A stretch of DNA of 64,000 nt. Origin: Stenotrophomonas geniculata ATCC 19374 = JCM 13324. Its GTDB lineage: Bacteria > Pseudomonadota > Gammaproteobacteria > Xanthomonadales > Xanthomonadaceae. The translations under genes and the position numbers were made by a program. The stretch spans positions 1-64,000 of the forward strand of contig NZ_LLXT01000102.1 of the NCBI RefSeq assembly GCF_001431625.1. Reading direction: 5' to 3'. Shown here in pieces: positions 34,581 through 43,166 of this stretch. Numbering within the stretch: position 1 is the stretch's first letter; the number at the start of each line of letters is the position of its first letter. The notes under the pieces are model-generated. The model was not told where the DNA came from. It was given only the letters and a program-made list of their open reading frames with translations, and did not search any database.

Positions 34581-34599
34581 CTGGCTGGATTCACAAAGA

Positions 34600-34664
34600 T
34601 TACCGCAGTCGCCGCGAAACTTACCGCATTCGACCGACTGCGGTAAGGAACCTTACCGCAGTTG
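34600..34664. repeat. TTACCGCA repeat cluster with 24-bp palindrome
   Basis: Copies of TTACCGCA occur at 34600, 34621 and 34652, and its complement at 34639-34646. The segment 34638-34661 is an 11-bp inverted repeat (CTGCGGTAAGG/CCTTACCGCAG) around AA. It lies between two converging cargo genes. It could be an operator or a recombination site. Confidence 0.6.
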
Positions 34665-34779
34665 CATCGGGAACCAGAAGTTGTGCAAAGTATGTACCGT
34701 GGGCGAGGTAGTAAGCAGCTCACGGAACAACGGCCGCAGGCCTGGACTCGGGAGGTCCAGTTACCTGCGGTTCGTTGTT

Positions 34780-35424
34780 TCAGGAGGACTTCAAACCAGA
34801 TGCAGACGAGACGAGTTCCTCTCTCAGTTGCGTTGGTAGGCGCAGAGTTCTTCTGACCGACTGAAGAGCCTGATTGTTTGGAAGCCTGTCGGACAGTCGC
34901 TGAATCGCAAGGATGATCGTTTTTACATCAGTGGTTACGAAGTAGTCTGCATGTGCTTCCAGCGACGCCTCTAGATGCTCCACATCAAATTCCTTTTTCC
35001 GTATCTTCTCCTCGTAGAGAAACGAGCCAGCTGACTGTGCACGTACGGCGGCTTCATGGAGCAAGCGTTCATGATCAACGCCATCCGCTGTGAGCAAAAC
35101 GTCCAAGCTCCCGCCGTAGATGCCTCCGCAAAGAACGCTTTCATCAGCCTTGAACGAGCCATCAGCTCGCGTGAGCGGAATAGGGACTCGGGCTGAGTGG
35201 CCTTCGGTTCGCGTTTTGATCTCTGCAGCACGCCTCTCCCCCAGCTCAAGTACTACTCGCTCGTCGTACAGAAGTTGGGCTTGGACGTTGCCATTGCTGA
35301 TGGCCGTTAGCACGTCGTCGAATGCGATGGCATCTACAGAGTGAGTCGATGTGTCGCTGAATAGGCCTTCTATCCACGAAAGCCAATGGCGCCATACGCA
35401 CGTATCAACAAAAATTTTCAGCAT
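34780..35424 (-). CDS. PIN-domain-like protein, moron candidate
   Basis: The 214-residue protein opens KIFVDTCVWRHWLS, the PIN-fold first acidic strand. It later has DYFVTTDVKTII, the PIN second acidic block (TDxK). PIN proteins are metal-dependent RNases, often toxins. No adjacent small antitoxin gene is seen, so it is not a standard VapBC pair. It is transcribed against the late operon with lower GC. AGGA lies 4 nt before the ATG. Confidence 0.7.
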   Translation of the reverse strand: MLKIFVDTCVWRHWLSWIEGLFSDTSTHSVDAIAFDDVLTAISNGNVQAQLLYDERVVLELGERRAAEIKTRTEGHSARVPIPLTRADGSFKADESVLCGGIYGGSLDVLLTADGVDHERLLHEAAVRAQSAGSFLYEEKIRKKEFDVEHLEASLEAHADYFVTTDVKTIILAIQRLSDRLPNNQALQSVRRTLRLPTQLREELVSSASGLKSS

Positions 35425-35555
35425 TTCTTCCTGACCTTGCTGTCGGGAGTAACCAGGTGCTTTCCAGCGCCTTAATTTACGCCCGCATCCCCCGTCCGGA
35501 TCAACCCTCGCGCCTAGCCGGCAGCGGGGCGGGCACCTTTCTGCAGGAACCAGTG

Positions 35556-36068
35556 ATGGCCAAGATCACCGCTCAACAGGCCGGCGGCACCAACGTCGTG
35601 GCCTTCCTGGACATGCTGGCCTGGTCTGAAGGCACCAGCACCAGCCCGGCGACCAAGGACGGTGGCTATGACGTTATCGTTACTGGCGCCGATCGCGTGC
35701 CGGAGGTGTTTGCCGACTACTCAGTGCATCCCTTCTCGCATGGCCGGAGGTCCAAGAGCATCAACAGCAAAGGCCTGACCTCGAACGCGTCTGGCCGCTA
35801 CCAGTTCATGCTGAAGGACTACGCCCATTACCGGTCGCTGCTGAAGCTTCCGGACTTTGGCCCTCTATCGCAGGACATGTGGGCAATCCAGCTGATCCGC
35901 GAGCGGCGCGCGCTGCCGCTGATCCAGGCTGGGAAGATCGAGGAGGCCATCGGTCGTGTCCGGAACATCTGGGCGAGTCTCCCTGGTGCAGGCTACGGCC
36001 AGCCCGAGCACAGGCTGGCTGACCTGCTTGGGGTATATCGCAGGGCTGGTGGAACGGTGGCGCCGTGA
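35556..36068 (+). CDS. Endolysin, lambda R-type (GH104 lytic transglycosylase)
   Basis: The 170-residue protein closely follows the lambda R layout: FLDMLAWSEGT (catalytic Glu25), GYDVIVTG, SNASGRYQFMLKDY, LSQDMWAIQLIRERRALPLI and RVRNIWASLPGAGYGQPE. It cleaves peptidoglycan glycosidic bonds by transglycosylation. No signal peptide, so it needs the holin. The ATG at 35556 is chosen; a longer upstream reading lacks family resemblance. It overlaps the holin start (GTGA). Confidence 0.93.
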   Translation: MAKITAQQAGGTNVVAFLDMLAWSEGTSTSPATKDGGYDVIVTGADRVPEVFADYSVHPFSHGRRSKSINSKGLTSNASGRYQFMLKDYAHYRSLLKLPDFGPLSQDMWAIQLIRERRALPLIQAGKIEEAIGRVRNIWASLPGAGYGQPEHRLADLLGVYRRAGGTVAP

Positions 36069-36520
36069 CCGAGCCCGTGAGCACCCTGAAAACCATCGTT
36101 GGGACGTTCACCGCGGCCGTTGTGGCGCCTGCGACAGCCGATGCGCTGCGTGAGGCGGAGCGGGTGATCCTCGGCGTTCCGCAGTCCGTGCTGATGGTGG
36201 CAATGGCTGGCGCCTTGATTGGCGTGCTTCTGCTGCCGGAGAAGGACGCAGAGCGGGTTGCCGCCGATGCCAGTCGCCGCCGGGGGCACCGCCTCCTGCA
36301 GACAGCCGCGCGCTGGGCTGCCCTGGCTGTGGCGGTCGTGGCTTACGCCATCGTGGCCGCCTGGGTCATTGCCGTTGCGGCATCCATCTGGCCAGCACTG
36401 GCGGGTGCACCGCAGCTGCCCTTGGCCGGCCTGTCCGGCGTCCTGATCCGCCGGCTGCTGCCCGGCTACGTGCGCATGGTGGAGCGAGCCACCGGCGCCA
36501 TCGGAGGCGACAAACCATGA
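36065..36520 (+). CDS. Putative holin
   Basis: The 151-residue membrane protein has at least three hydrophobic segments (SVLMVAMAGALIGVLLL, AALAVAVVAYAIVAAWVIAVAASIWPALAG, LPLAGLSGVLI). It begins at GTG overlapping the endolysin stop and overlaps the Rz-like start. A holin role follows from topology and its place inside the lysis cassette; the order endolysin-holin-Rz differs from lambda's S-R-Rz. Confidence 0.75.
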   Translation: MTEPVSTLKTIVGTFTAAVVAPATADALREAERVILGVPQSVLMVAMAGALIGVLLLPEKDAERVAADASRRRGHRLLQTAARWAALAVAVVAYAIVAAWVIAVAASIWPALAGAPQLPLAGLSGVLIRRLLPGYVRMVERATGAIGGDKP

Positions 36521-36999
36521 ACGTCCTGATTCGGTTCTTTCGCGCGCTGTGGACGCTGATCGTAGGTGCCGCTGCCGACGCACTGCAGTGGCTGAGTAGG
36601 CCCGGCAGCAAGGTGAAGCTGGTGTGCGCCGTGCTGGCCTTTGGCTGCATGGTATCCGGGCTGACCGCTTGGGAGAAGGAGCAGAAGATCCGCGACCTGA
36701 GCGCCCAAGTGATCAAGGTCCGGGCCGACTGGCAGGCTGATGCCGCCCGACTGCAGGCAGACGTGGACACCCGGGATCAGCGCCTGGCCGAAGTCGCCAC
36801 CGCGTTGAGGTCTGAAGCGGAGAAGCTGGAAGCCCTCAAGGCGGAGAGTGCCGCAGCGTTGCAGGACTTGGCCGGAAAGATTGAGGCATCTGAGAAGGAG
36901 GCCTCCACCTGGCGCGGTCGCTACGAACAACGGCCAGACACCTGCAAGGCAGCCCTGGAGCTGCTTGATTCCGCCTGCCCGGCGCTGAAGGGGTACTGA
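36517..36999 (+). CDS. Rz-like inner-membrane spanin
   Basis: The 160-residue protein has an N-terminal membrane anchor (VKLVCAVLAFGCMVSGL) and a long periplasmic coiled coil (about residues 55-140). This is the i-spanin design. It directly precedes a small lipoprotein gene, the o-spanin partner. Together they fuse inner and outer membranes at lysis. Confidence 0.8.
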   Translation: MNVLIRFFRALWTLIVGAAADALQWLSRPGSKVKLVCAVLAFGCMVSGLTAWEKEQKIRDLSAQVIKVRADWQADAARLQADVDTRDQRLAEVATALRSEAEKLEALKAESAAALQDLAGKIEASEKEASTWRGRYEQRPDTCKAALELLDSACPALKGY

Positions 37000-37000
37000 C

Positions 37001-37300
37001 ATGCGCGTCATCGTGGTTGCTACCGCTGCGCTTCTGGCCGCGTGCCAAGCCGCGCCTGCGAAGCCGAACCCGCCGCCGGCAGCCGTCATCAAGGTTCCGG
37101 TGGCCACCTATGTGCCCATCGACGCCAAGCTGCGCAAGCGCTGCCAGTGGGTGCGCGAGGCGCCGCCGTCCGCTGTGTTCGACGTCAGCAATGGCAGGAA
37201 GCGATGCCTGTTGCAGTACGAGGCGCAGTTCGACGCCATCGACCAGGTGCAGGGGAAGCCTGCGGCGGATGCAACGGCGTCGCATTCGACTGACCTGTAA
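37001..37300 (+). CDS. Rz1-like outer-membrane lipoprotein spanin
   Basis: The 99-residue protein has a lipoprotein signal MRVIVVATAALLAACQAAP (lipobox LAAC) and a Pro-rich segment (KPNPPPA) after the Cys, as in Rz1. It begins one base after the Rz-like stop instead of nested within it as in lambda. Confidence 0.8.
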   Translation: MRVIVVATAALLAACQAAPAKPNPPPAAVIKVPVATYVPIDAKLRKRCQWVREAPPSAVFDVSNGRKRCLLQYEAQFDAIDQVQGKPAADATASHSTDL

Positions 37301-37556
37301 TGTTTCACGGGATGGATTCACGGAAGAGAATGTGAATGCGAAACTGAACGGGAAGGCTGAATGTCCACAGGTTATCCACAAAAAGCTGAACGGGCGGGGC
37401 CCCTGGGCTCAGCCAGAGCCACCGGGGGGAATTCGGACCCCGGTCAAAGACAGTATTTCGGCCTCTAGGGTGCTCCACCACAGGCCGCACTTTTGGCGGT
37501 TTTTGCCGGGAGAAACCGCACTTTCTGGCCTGAATAGGCTGTACATCGGGTAGGAC
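37301..37556 (+). other. Putative cos/packaging region
   Basis: A 256-bp non-coding gap directly before the Nu1-like terminase gene, where lambda has cos. It contains GGGCGGGGCCCC (37392-37403), 9 of 12 identical to lambda's cohesive end GGGCGGCGACCT. A consensus DnaA-box-like TTATCCACA lies at 37372-37380. Two similar repeats, CCGCACTTTTGG (37485-37496) and CCGCACTTTCTGG (37516-37528), could be terminase-binding sites. No gene is visible here. Confidence 0.5.
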
Positions 37557-38060
37557 ATGGCTGACATCCACGAATTCACCAAAGGCTGGTCCGTGGCCAG
37601 GCTGGCGGATGAGTTCGGGATGGACCGCCGAACCGCCAGCAAGCGGCTGAAGGAGGCCGGTGTACCACCGCTGGCAAAGCGCGCCGGGCACGACGTCTAT
37701 CGCTTGGCCGATGCAGCACCGGCGCTGGTGAATCCGGGCGCCGCGGTGTTCGGCGCAGAGGGCGTGGTGGATCCGCGTGACCTGCCGCCGATGGAGCGCC
37801 GCGCCTACTACCAGTCGGAGAACGAGCGCCTGAAGGTCGAGTCGACCATCGGGCAGCTGGTGCCGGCGGCAGAGGTCGAGGCCGACTACGCAGAGCTGGT
37901 GAAGAAGGTCGTGCAGTTCTTCGACACGCTGCCTGACGTGCTCGAGCGCAAGGCAGGGCTCACACCAGAGCAGGTAGTTAAGGTCCAGGACGAATGCGAT
38001 CGCGTCCGGCAATCCATGTACGAGGGCATCACCGATGACGACGTACGCAACAGCGCGTAG
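37557..38060 (+). CDS. Terminase small subunit (Nu1-like)
   Basis: The 167-residue protein has an N-terminal winged-helix (KGWSVARLADEFGMDRRTASKRLKEAGVPPL) as in lambda Nu1, then a helical region for oligomerisation and contact with the large subunit. It binds the cos region and loads the packaging motor. It overlaps the terminase large gene by 26 nt. Confidence 0.88.
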   Translation: MADIHEFTKGWSVARLADEFGMDRRTASKRLKEAGVPPLAKRAGHDVYRLADAAPALVNPGAAVFGAEGVVDPRDLPPMERRAYYQSENERLKVESTIGQLVPAAEVEADYAELVKKVVQFFDTLPDVLERKAGLTPEQVVKVQDECDRVRQSMYEGITDDDVRNSA

Positions 38061-40122
38061 CGTGCGCCAAGGCGTTGCCGAGATGATCCGGCCACCGCGC
38101 CGAATCAGGGTGAGCGAGGGTGCGCGGGTGCTGCAGGTGGCCAATGCCGCCGGCGCCGCCGGTTCCTGGGATCCGCACACGACGCCCTACATGGTCGAGC
38201 CGCTGGATACGACCGGCAGCCGCCAATACGAGGCAGTGGTGTTCGTCGGGCCGGCGCGATCGGGCAAGACCATCTCGCTGATCGATGCGCGCCTGGCCTA
38301 CTTGATCACCTGCAACCCGGCCGACGCCATGGTTGTGCAGATGTCCAAGGATGCGGCCGAGGACTACAGCAAGACCCGTATCGCCCGCAGCATTGCCGCC
38401 AGTCCGGAGCTACGCTCCCGACTGAGCCCACGTGCCCACGACGACAACATCCTGCTGAAGTTCTTCCGGTCGGGAATGTCGCTGCGCATGGGCTGGCCCT
38501 CGGTGTCGGTGCTGTCGGGCAAGGACATCCACGACGTTCTGATGACGGACGTGGACAACTACACCGGCGACCTGACCATCGACGAATGCTTCGGCCTTGG
38601 CCTGAAGCGCACGCAGACCTACATGTCAGCCGGCATGGTGGTGGCCGAATCGAGCCCGGCAACCGACTACGCCGACGGTGCGTGGAAGCCTCTGCACCCA
38701 CACCAAGGCCCGCCGGCGGCCGGCATCGCGGCACTGTACGCGCGCGGCGACCGCCGACGCTGGTACTGGCCATGCCCGGAGTGCGGCGAGCGGTTTCAGG
38801 CAGCGCCAGGCTATGACGGCTTCGCGTTACCGCCGATGGAGGAACTGCTCGAACGGGTCGTGCTGGACGACGTGCAGAAGATGGCGCGGCACTACTCGCT
38901 GCTGCACTGTCCGCACTGCGGTGTGGGCCTGCAGCACCGGTGGAAGGACGGGATGAACCGCAGCGGCGTGTGGGCTGCGGAGGGCCAGGTCGTGCACGCC
39001 GACGGAACGGTCACCGGTGAAAGGCCGGAAGCGCGCATCGCCAGCTACTGGCTGGGTGGTGTTGCAGCCGCCTACCAGTCTTGGGAATCGCTGATCGAGC
39101 GCTACTTCCAGGCGCTGCGGACGTTCGCCACCACCGGTGAAGAGCGGCCGCTGAAGACGACGCATAACGTCGACGGCGCGATCAACTACGTGCCGATGGC
39201 AGCGCGCTCTGCCAGTGATCCGAACGAGATGCAGGAGCGGGCCGAGGTCTGGCCTGCGGGTGCTGTGCCGGCGGGCGTGCGTTTCCTGCTCGGTGAGGTC
39301 GACGTCCAGGCCAACCGGTTCGTCGTGCTGGTGCTGGGCTTCGGCATCGGGGAATCCGGGCAACTGGAGCGCTGGGTGGTCGATTCCTTCACCCTGCGCA
39401 CCTCCAAGCGGGAGGACGGTTCGGGCGGCTTCCTGCCACTGGACCCTCCGAAGTACCTGGAAGACTGGGAACGCCTGGTCGAAAAGGTCATCAGCCGGCG
39501 CTACCCGCTGGACGATGCCACCGGCCGCAGCATGCCGGTGCATGCAGTGGGTATCGACTGGGGCGGCAAGTCGGGCACTTCGGTGCGCGCGCTGGAGTTC
39601 TGGCGTTCGCTCAAGGCCAGGAAGCTGTACGCCAGGGTCAGGCTGATCAAGGGCGACGCGCGACGCGAGGGTGGGCTGTTCCGGGAGACCTTCCCGGACA
39701 GCAGCAAGCGCCGGGACCGCAAATCAGGGTCGAAGGGCGATGTGCCGCAGTTGCTGCTCAACGTGGACCGACTGAAGGACACGGTGGACGCCAACATCAA
39801 GCGGGCCGAGCCCGGGCCGGGCTACTACCACTTTCCCGACTGGCTGCCCGAGGCGTTCTACGCGGAGCTGACGGCCGAATCGAGGACGGCAAGAGGCTGG
39901 GAAAACTTGGCCAAGCGCCGCAACGAAGCCTTCGACCTGTGCGGCTATGCCGAAGGCATGGCGTTGTGGCTGAAGGTTCCGGCCATCAACTGGACCGCGC
40001 CGCCGGCATGGGCCGCGCCGTGGGACGACAACCCAGACGTGAGGGCAGACGACGTCGCGCCGGCGCCAACGCCGCGCACGCGAACCCGCCGCGTCATCCG
40101 AAGCAAGTACCTGGGACGCTGA
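38035..40122 (+). CDS. Terminase large subunit (lambda gpA-like)
   Basis: The 695-residue protein has the ATPase Walker A FVGPARSGKT near residues 70-79, and DVLMTDVDNY as an acidic Walker B-like block. Two zinc-knuckle pairs (CPECGERF and CPHCGVGL) are inserted, then the C-terminal endonuclease domain carrying VGIDWGGKSGT. The GpA family cuts at cos and drives packaging. It starts at ATG 38035 inside the end of the small-subunit gene. Confidence 0.95.
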   Translation: MTTYATARSVRQGVAEMIRPPRRIRVSEGARVLQVANAAGAAGSWDPHTTPYMVEPLDTTGSRQYEAVVFVGPARSGKTISLIDARLAYLITCNPADAMVVQMSKDAAEDYSKTRIARSIAASPELRSRLSPRAHDDNILLKFFRSGMSLRMGWPSVSVLSGKDIHDVLMTDVDNYTGDLTIDECFGLGLKRTQTYMSAGMVVAESSPATDYADGAWKPLHPHQGPPAAGIAALYARGDRRRWYWPCPECGERFQAAPGYDGFALPPMEELLERVVLDDVQKMARHYSLLHCPHCGVGLQHRWKDGMNRSGVWAAEGQVVHADGTVTGERPEARIASYWLGGVAAAYQSWESLIERYFQALRTFATTGEERPLKTTHNVDGAINYVPMAARSASDPNEMQERAEVWPAGAVPAGVRFLLGEVDVQANRFVVLVLGFGIGESGQLERWVVDSFTLRTSKREDGSGGFLPLDPPKYLEDWERLVEKVISRRYPLDDATGRSMPVHAVGIDWGGKSGTSVRALEFWRSLKARKLYARVRLIKGDARREGGLFRETFPDSSKRRDRKSGSKGDVPQLLLNVDRLKDTVDANIKRAEPGPGYYHFPDWLPEAFYAELTAESRTARGWENLAKRRNEAFDLCGYAEGMALWLKVPAINWTAPPAWAAPWDDNPDVRADDVAPAPTPRTRTRRVIRSKYLGR

Positions 40123-40123
40123 T

Positions 40124-40339
40124 ATGGCATTTACCAAAGAACAGGTCGCGAAGCTGGAGGCAGCTATCTCGGCGGGCGTCCTGAGCGTCCGCTACGCCGA
40201 CCGAACTGTGACCTACCAAAGCCTGGACTCGATGCGGCGGCTGCTGAAGCAGATGCGGGACGAGATTGGCCAAGCATCAGGCGCGACACGGCGTCGCCGC
40301 ATCGTGCGTCTCTACCAGTCGGGGACCGGAAATGTCTGA
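40124..40339 (+). CDS. gpW-like head-tail joining protein
   Basis: The 71-residue protein (MAFTKEQVAKLEAAISAGVL...) contains VRYADRTVTYQSLDSMRRLLKQM, as in lambda gpW homologues, which cap the portal. It sits between terminase and portal, exactly W's place, and overlaps the portal start. Confidence 0.85.
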   Translation: MAFTKEQVAKLEAAISAGVLSVRYADRTVTYQSLDSMRRLLKQMRDEIGQASGATRRRRIVRLYQSGTGNV

Positions 40340-41813
40340 TATCGCCGAAGGCCCTTACCGCGCCGCCGGCAGTGGCCGACGTCTGCGCACTTTCCGGCCG
40401 ACCTCGCTCGGGCCCAATGCCGCATTGATGGGCCTGTCCACATTGCTGGCCCGGGCACGGCATCTGGCCCGCAATGACCCGTGGATGGTAAGTGCGCTCA
40501 ACAAGAGCGTATCCAACGGCATCGCCACGGGCATCCAGGCAAAGCCAGTTTGGGGGTCGAAGGAGCACAAGAAGAAGCTCACCAAGCTGTGGACCCGTTG
40601 GGGCAAGTACGCTGATGCAGACGGCGTGCTGGGCTGGGAGGGCCTGCAGGCGCTGTCCTGGCGCGAGTGGAACGAAGCCGGCGAGGTGTTCGCCCGGCTC
40701 CGCTACCGGCGGCCCGAGGACGGTTTGCCGGTGCCGCTGCAGGTGCAGCTGATCGAATCGGAGCAGTGCCCGCAGCACTACAACGGCGTGGCCAGCAACG
40801 GAAACGCGATTCGACAAGGCATTGAGGTCGATCGCATCGGGCGCCGCGTGGCCTACTGGATGTACCGGGAACATCCCGGGGATCTGCAGCAGACAGTCAA
40901 CGGCAACGAGTTGGTGCGTGTGCCTGCGGAGCAGGTGCTGCACCTCTTCCGGCCCAGCCGCGCCGGTGCGATGCGGGGCGTACCACGCTCCGCTCCGGCT
41001 CTGCTGCGCATGTTCAACCTGGACCGCCTCGATGACGCGGTGCTGGAACGGCAGGCGCTGGCCAACCTGTTCGCCGGCTTCATCACATCAGATGCCAGCG
41101 CTGATGGCGACGAGGGCGATGCCGTCGGAGATCTGATCACCGGTGAGGACGCCGATGGAACGGCCATCGGTGGCCTGGAACCCGGCACGCTGCAGGAGCT
41201 GCCACCGGGTCGGAAAATCGACTTCGCCGATCCGCCCAGTGCCGGCTCTGACTATGCGGAGTTCCTGCGCGGTCACCTGCTGGCGATCTGCGCCAGCCAG
41301 GACGTGCCCTACGAGGTGCTCACCGGCGACTTGCGCAACGTCTCCGACCGCGCGCTGCGCCTGATCCTCAACGAGTTCCGCCGTGTCATCGAGCAGGACC
41401 AGTGGCTCTACATGATCCCCATGTTCTGCCAGAAGGTTCGCGACGCCTTCATTGATCAAGCGGTGCTGGCCGGCCTGCTGAAGGTGCCACGGTATGTGGC
41501 CCTTCGCGACGACGTGACCGAAACCCTGTGGGTGCCCGAGGGTTGGCCGTGGAGCCACCCGGTGCAGGACGTGACGTCCGAACTCAAGGCTGTGCGGGCG
41601 GGCTTCAAATCACGCAGCAAGGTGGTGCTGGGCGCTGGCGAGGATCCCGAACAGGTCGACGCTGAGCAGGCGCTGGACAACGAGCGCGCAGACGCGGCCG
41701 GGCTTCGCTACGACAGCGACCCGAGGCGTACGAACGCCTCCGGTGCCCGGCAGGACGACAAACCCGGCGCCCCTGGCGCCAACAACGATGAAGGGAATGA
41801 CGATGACGAGTAA
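40332..41813 (+). CDS. Portal protein (lambda gpB family)
   Basis: The 493-residue protein contains family blocks LARARHLARNDPWMVSALNKSVSN, EVDRIGRRVAYWMYREHPG and SEF-type helices near SRAGAMRGVPRSAPAL. It forms the dodecameric portal vertex for DNA entry. The ATG at 40332 is chosen, overlapping the gpW-like gene by 8 nt; the longer reading is off-family. Confidence 0.93.
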   Translation: MSDIAEGPYRAAGSGRRLRTFRPTSLGPNAALMGLSTLLARARHLARNDPWMVSALNKSVSNGIATGIQAKPVWGSKEHKKKLTKLWTRWGKYADADGVLGWEGLQALSWREWNEAGEVFARLRYRRPEDGLPVPLQVQLIESEQCPQHYNGVASNGNAIRQGIEVDRIGRRVAYWMYREHPGDLQQTVNGNELVRVPAEQVLHLFRPSRAGAMRGVPRSAPALLRMFNLDRLDDAVLERQALANLFAGFITSDASADGDEGDAVGDLITGEDADGTAIGGLEPGTLQELPPGRKIDFADPPSAGSDYAEFLRGHLLAICASQDVPYEVLTGDLRNVSDRALRLILNEFRRVIEQDQWLYMIPMFCQKVRDAFIDQAVLAGLLKVPRYVALRDDVTETLWVPEGWPWSHPVQDVTSELKAVRAGFKSRSKVVLGAGEDPEQVDAEQALDNERADAAGLRYDSDPRRTNASGARQDDKPGAPGANNDEGNDDDE

Positions 41814-43164
41814 GCCTGGCCTCTTGGCCCGAATGCTGGGTCGCGGCAGCCGTGCGCCTGTGGTGGCCTCGCTCGCGGCCGCGGTCCTCAATCAGCCGTT
41901 GTTGGTGCAGCCGACCATCGGCGAGGCACTGGTGGGCGGCTATCTGGAAGGGAAGGTCACCAGCGACGACAGCGTGCTGAAGGCCGACCGCTTCGACGTG
42001 TCCGGCGCCGACGGGCAGCCGGTGGGCGTCGCCCAGAAACTGATCGGTGTGATCAACCTATCCGGTGCAATGGTCAACCGGCCGATGCCCGGCGCCAGCG
42101 GCCCAGGTCCGGTGAGCTACGCCGCGGTGCGCGACTTCTTCGATGAACTGCTCAACGATGATGCGGTGACCTCCATCATCCTGCGGCTGGACACGCCGGG
42201 CGGCATGGCGTCTGGCTGCTTTGACCTGGTCGACCACATCTTCGAGGCGCGTGGCAGGAAGCCGATGTATGCACTGGTCGATGACCACGCGTACTCCGCC
42301 GGATTCGCCCTCGCTTCGGCGTGCGACGAGATCTGGGTCAGCCGCACCGGCGGCGTCGGGTCGGTGGGCGTGGTCCGCTTCCACCATGACTGGAGTGGCA
42401 ACAACGCACAGATCGGCCTGAAGGTCACCCCGCTTTTCGCAGGTGCCCGCAAGGTCGACTTCAACCCCAACTTCCCCCTCAGCGAGGAAGCGCACGCAGA
42501 GGCAATGGCGGATCTGGAGGACATGTACACGCTGTTCGTCGATACCGTGGCGCGCAACCTCGACATGCAAGCCGAAGCGGTGCGCGCCACCGAGGCGGCC
42601 TGCTACCGCGGCCAGGCGGCTGTGGCGGTTGGTTTTGCTACCCGGCTCGGCACCTGGCACGACCTGATCGCGCACCTCGGCGCGGCCGAAGCGGCACAGC
42701 CGCCCGCGCCGGGCGGCCCGGATCCGGACGACGAGCCGGAGGCAGCTGCAACGCCGTTGGTACCCGAGGCCGCACCCGCACCGCCTGCAGCAGTCGTGGA
42801 GAACCCGGCCGCTGCGTTGGCAGCTGCGGTTGCAACCAGTGAGCTGCCGCCGGCACTCGCGGTGGCCCTGCTGCGCCGCCCACTGCAGGAGGGCGAACCG
42901 GCGGCCAGCGCCATCGAGTACGCGACCGCAGTGCAGGACGCCTGTGCAGCGGCGCTGCGTGGCGATGACACCCTCGCTGCCAGCTTCATCGAGAAGAACA
43001 CCGACCTCGACACGGTGCGTGCACAGCTGCTGTCGATGAAGGCGGAGGAAGGCCGCAGTACCCAGGTCGTCACCGCACACCCGGCTTCCATGGCCGACCA
43101 ACGCGCCGCCGACAACAAGGCGAAGCTGAATCCCAACCACATCTACAAGCAACGAGGTAACTGA
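41803..43164 (+). CDS. Prohead protease/scaffold (lambda gpC-like, S49)
   Basis: The 453-residue protein has a SppA/S49-type protease domain at residues ~75-290: LIGVINLSGAMVNRP, LRLDTPGGMASG, and DHAYSAGFALAS with nucleophile Ser165. An Ala/Pro-rich C-terminal ~150 residues likely contains the scaffold portion, as lambda C overlaps Nu3. AAGGG is 7 nt before ATG 41803. The gene overlaps the portal gene by 11 nt. Confidence 0.9.
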   Translation: MTSKPGLLARMLGRGSRAPVVASLAAAVLNQPLLVQPTIGEALVGGYLEGKVTSDDSVLKADRFDVSGADGQPVGVAQKLIGVINLSGAMVNRPMPGASGPGPVSYAAVRDFFDELLNDDAVTSIILRLDTPGGMASGCFDLVDHIFEARGRKPMYALVDDHAYSAGFALASACDEIWVSRTGGVGSVGVVRFHHDWSGNNAQIGLKVTPLFAGARKVDFNPNFPLSEEAHAEAMADLEDMYTLFVDTVARNLDMQAEAVRATEAACYRGQAAVAVGFATRLGTWHDLIAHLGAAEAAQPPAPGGPDPDDEPEAAATPLVPEAAPAPPAAVVENPAAALAAAVATSELPPALAVALLRRPLQEGEPAASAIEYATAVQDACAAALRGDDTLAASFIEKNTDLDTVRAQLLSMKAEEGRSTQVVTAHPASMADQRAADNKAKLNPNHIYKQRGN

Positions 43165-43166
43165 CG

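Noticed and set aside
34662-34856. Small plus-strand ORF downstream of the TTACCGCA cluster
   Set aside because: Weak composition, overlaps the leftward PIN gene end, no ribosome-binding site.
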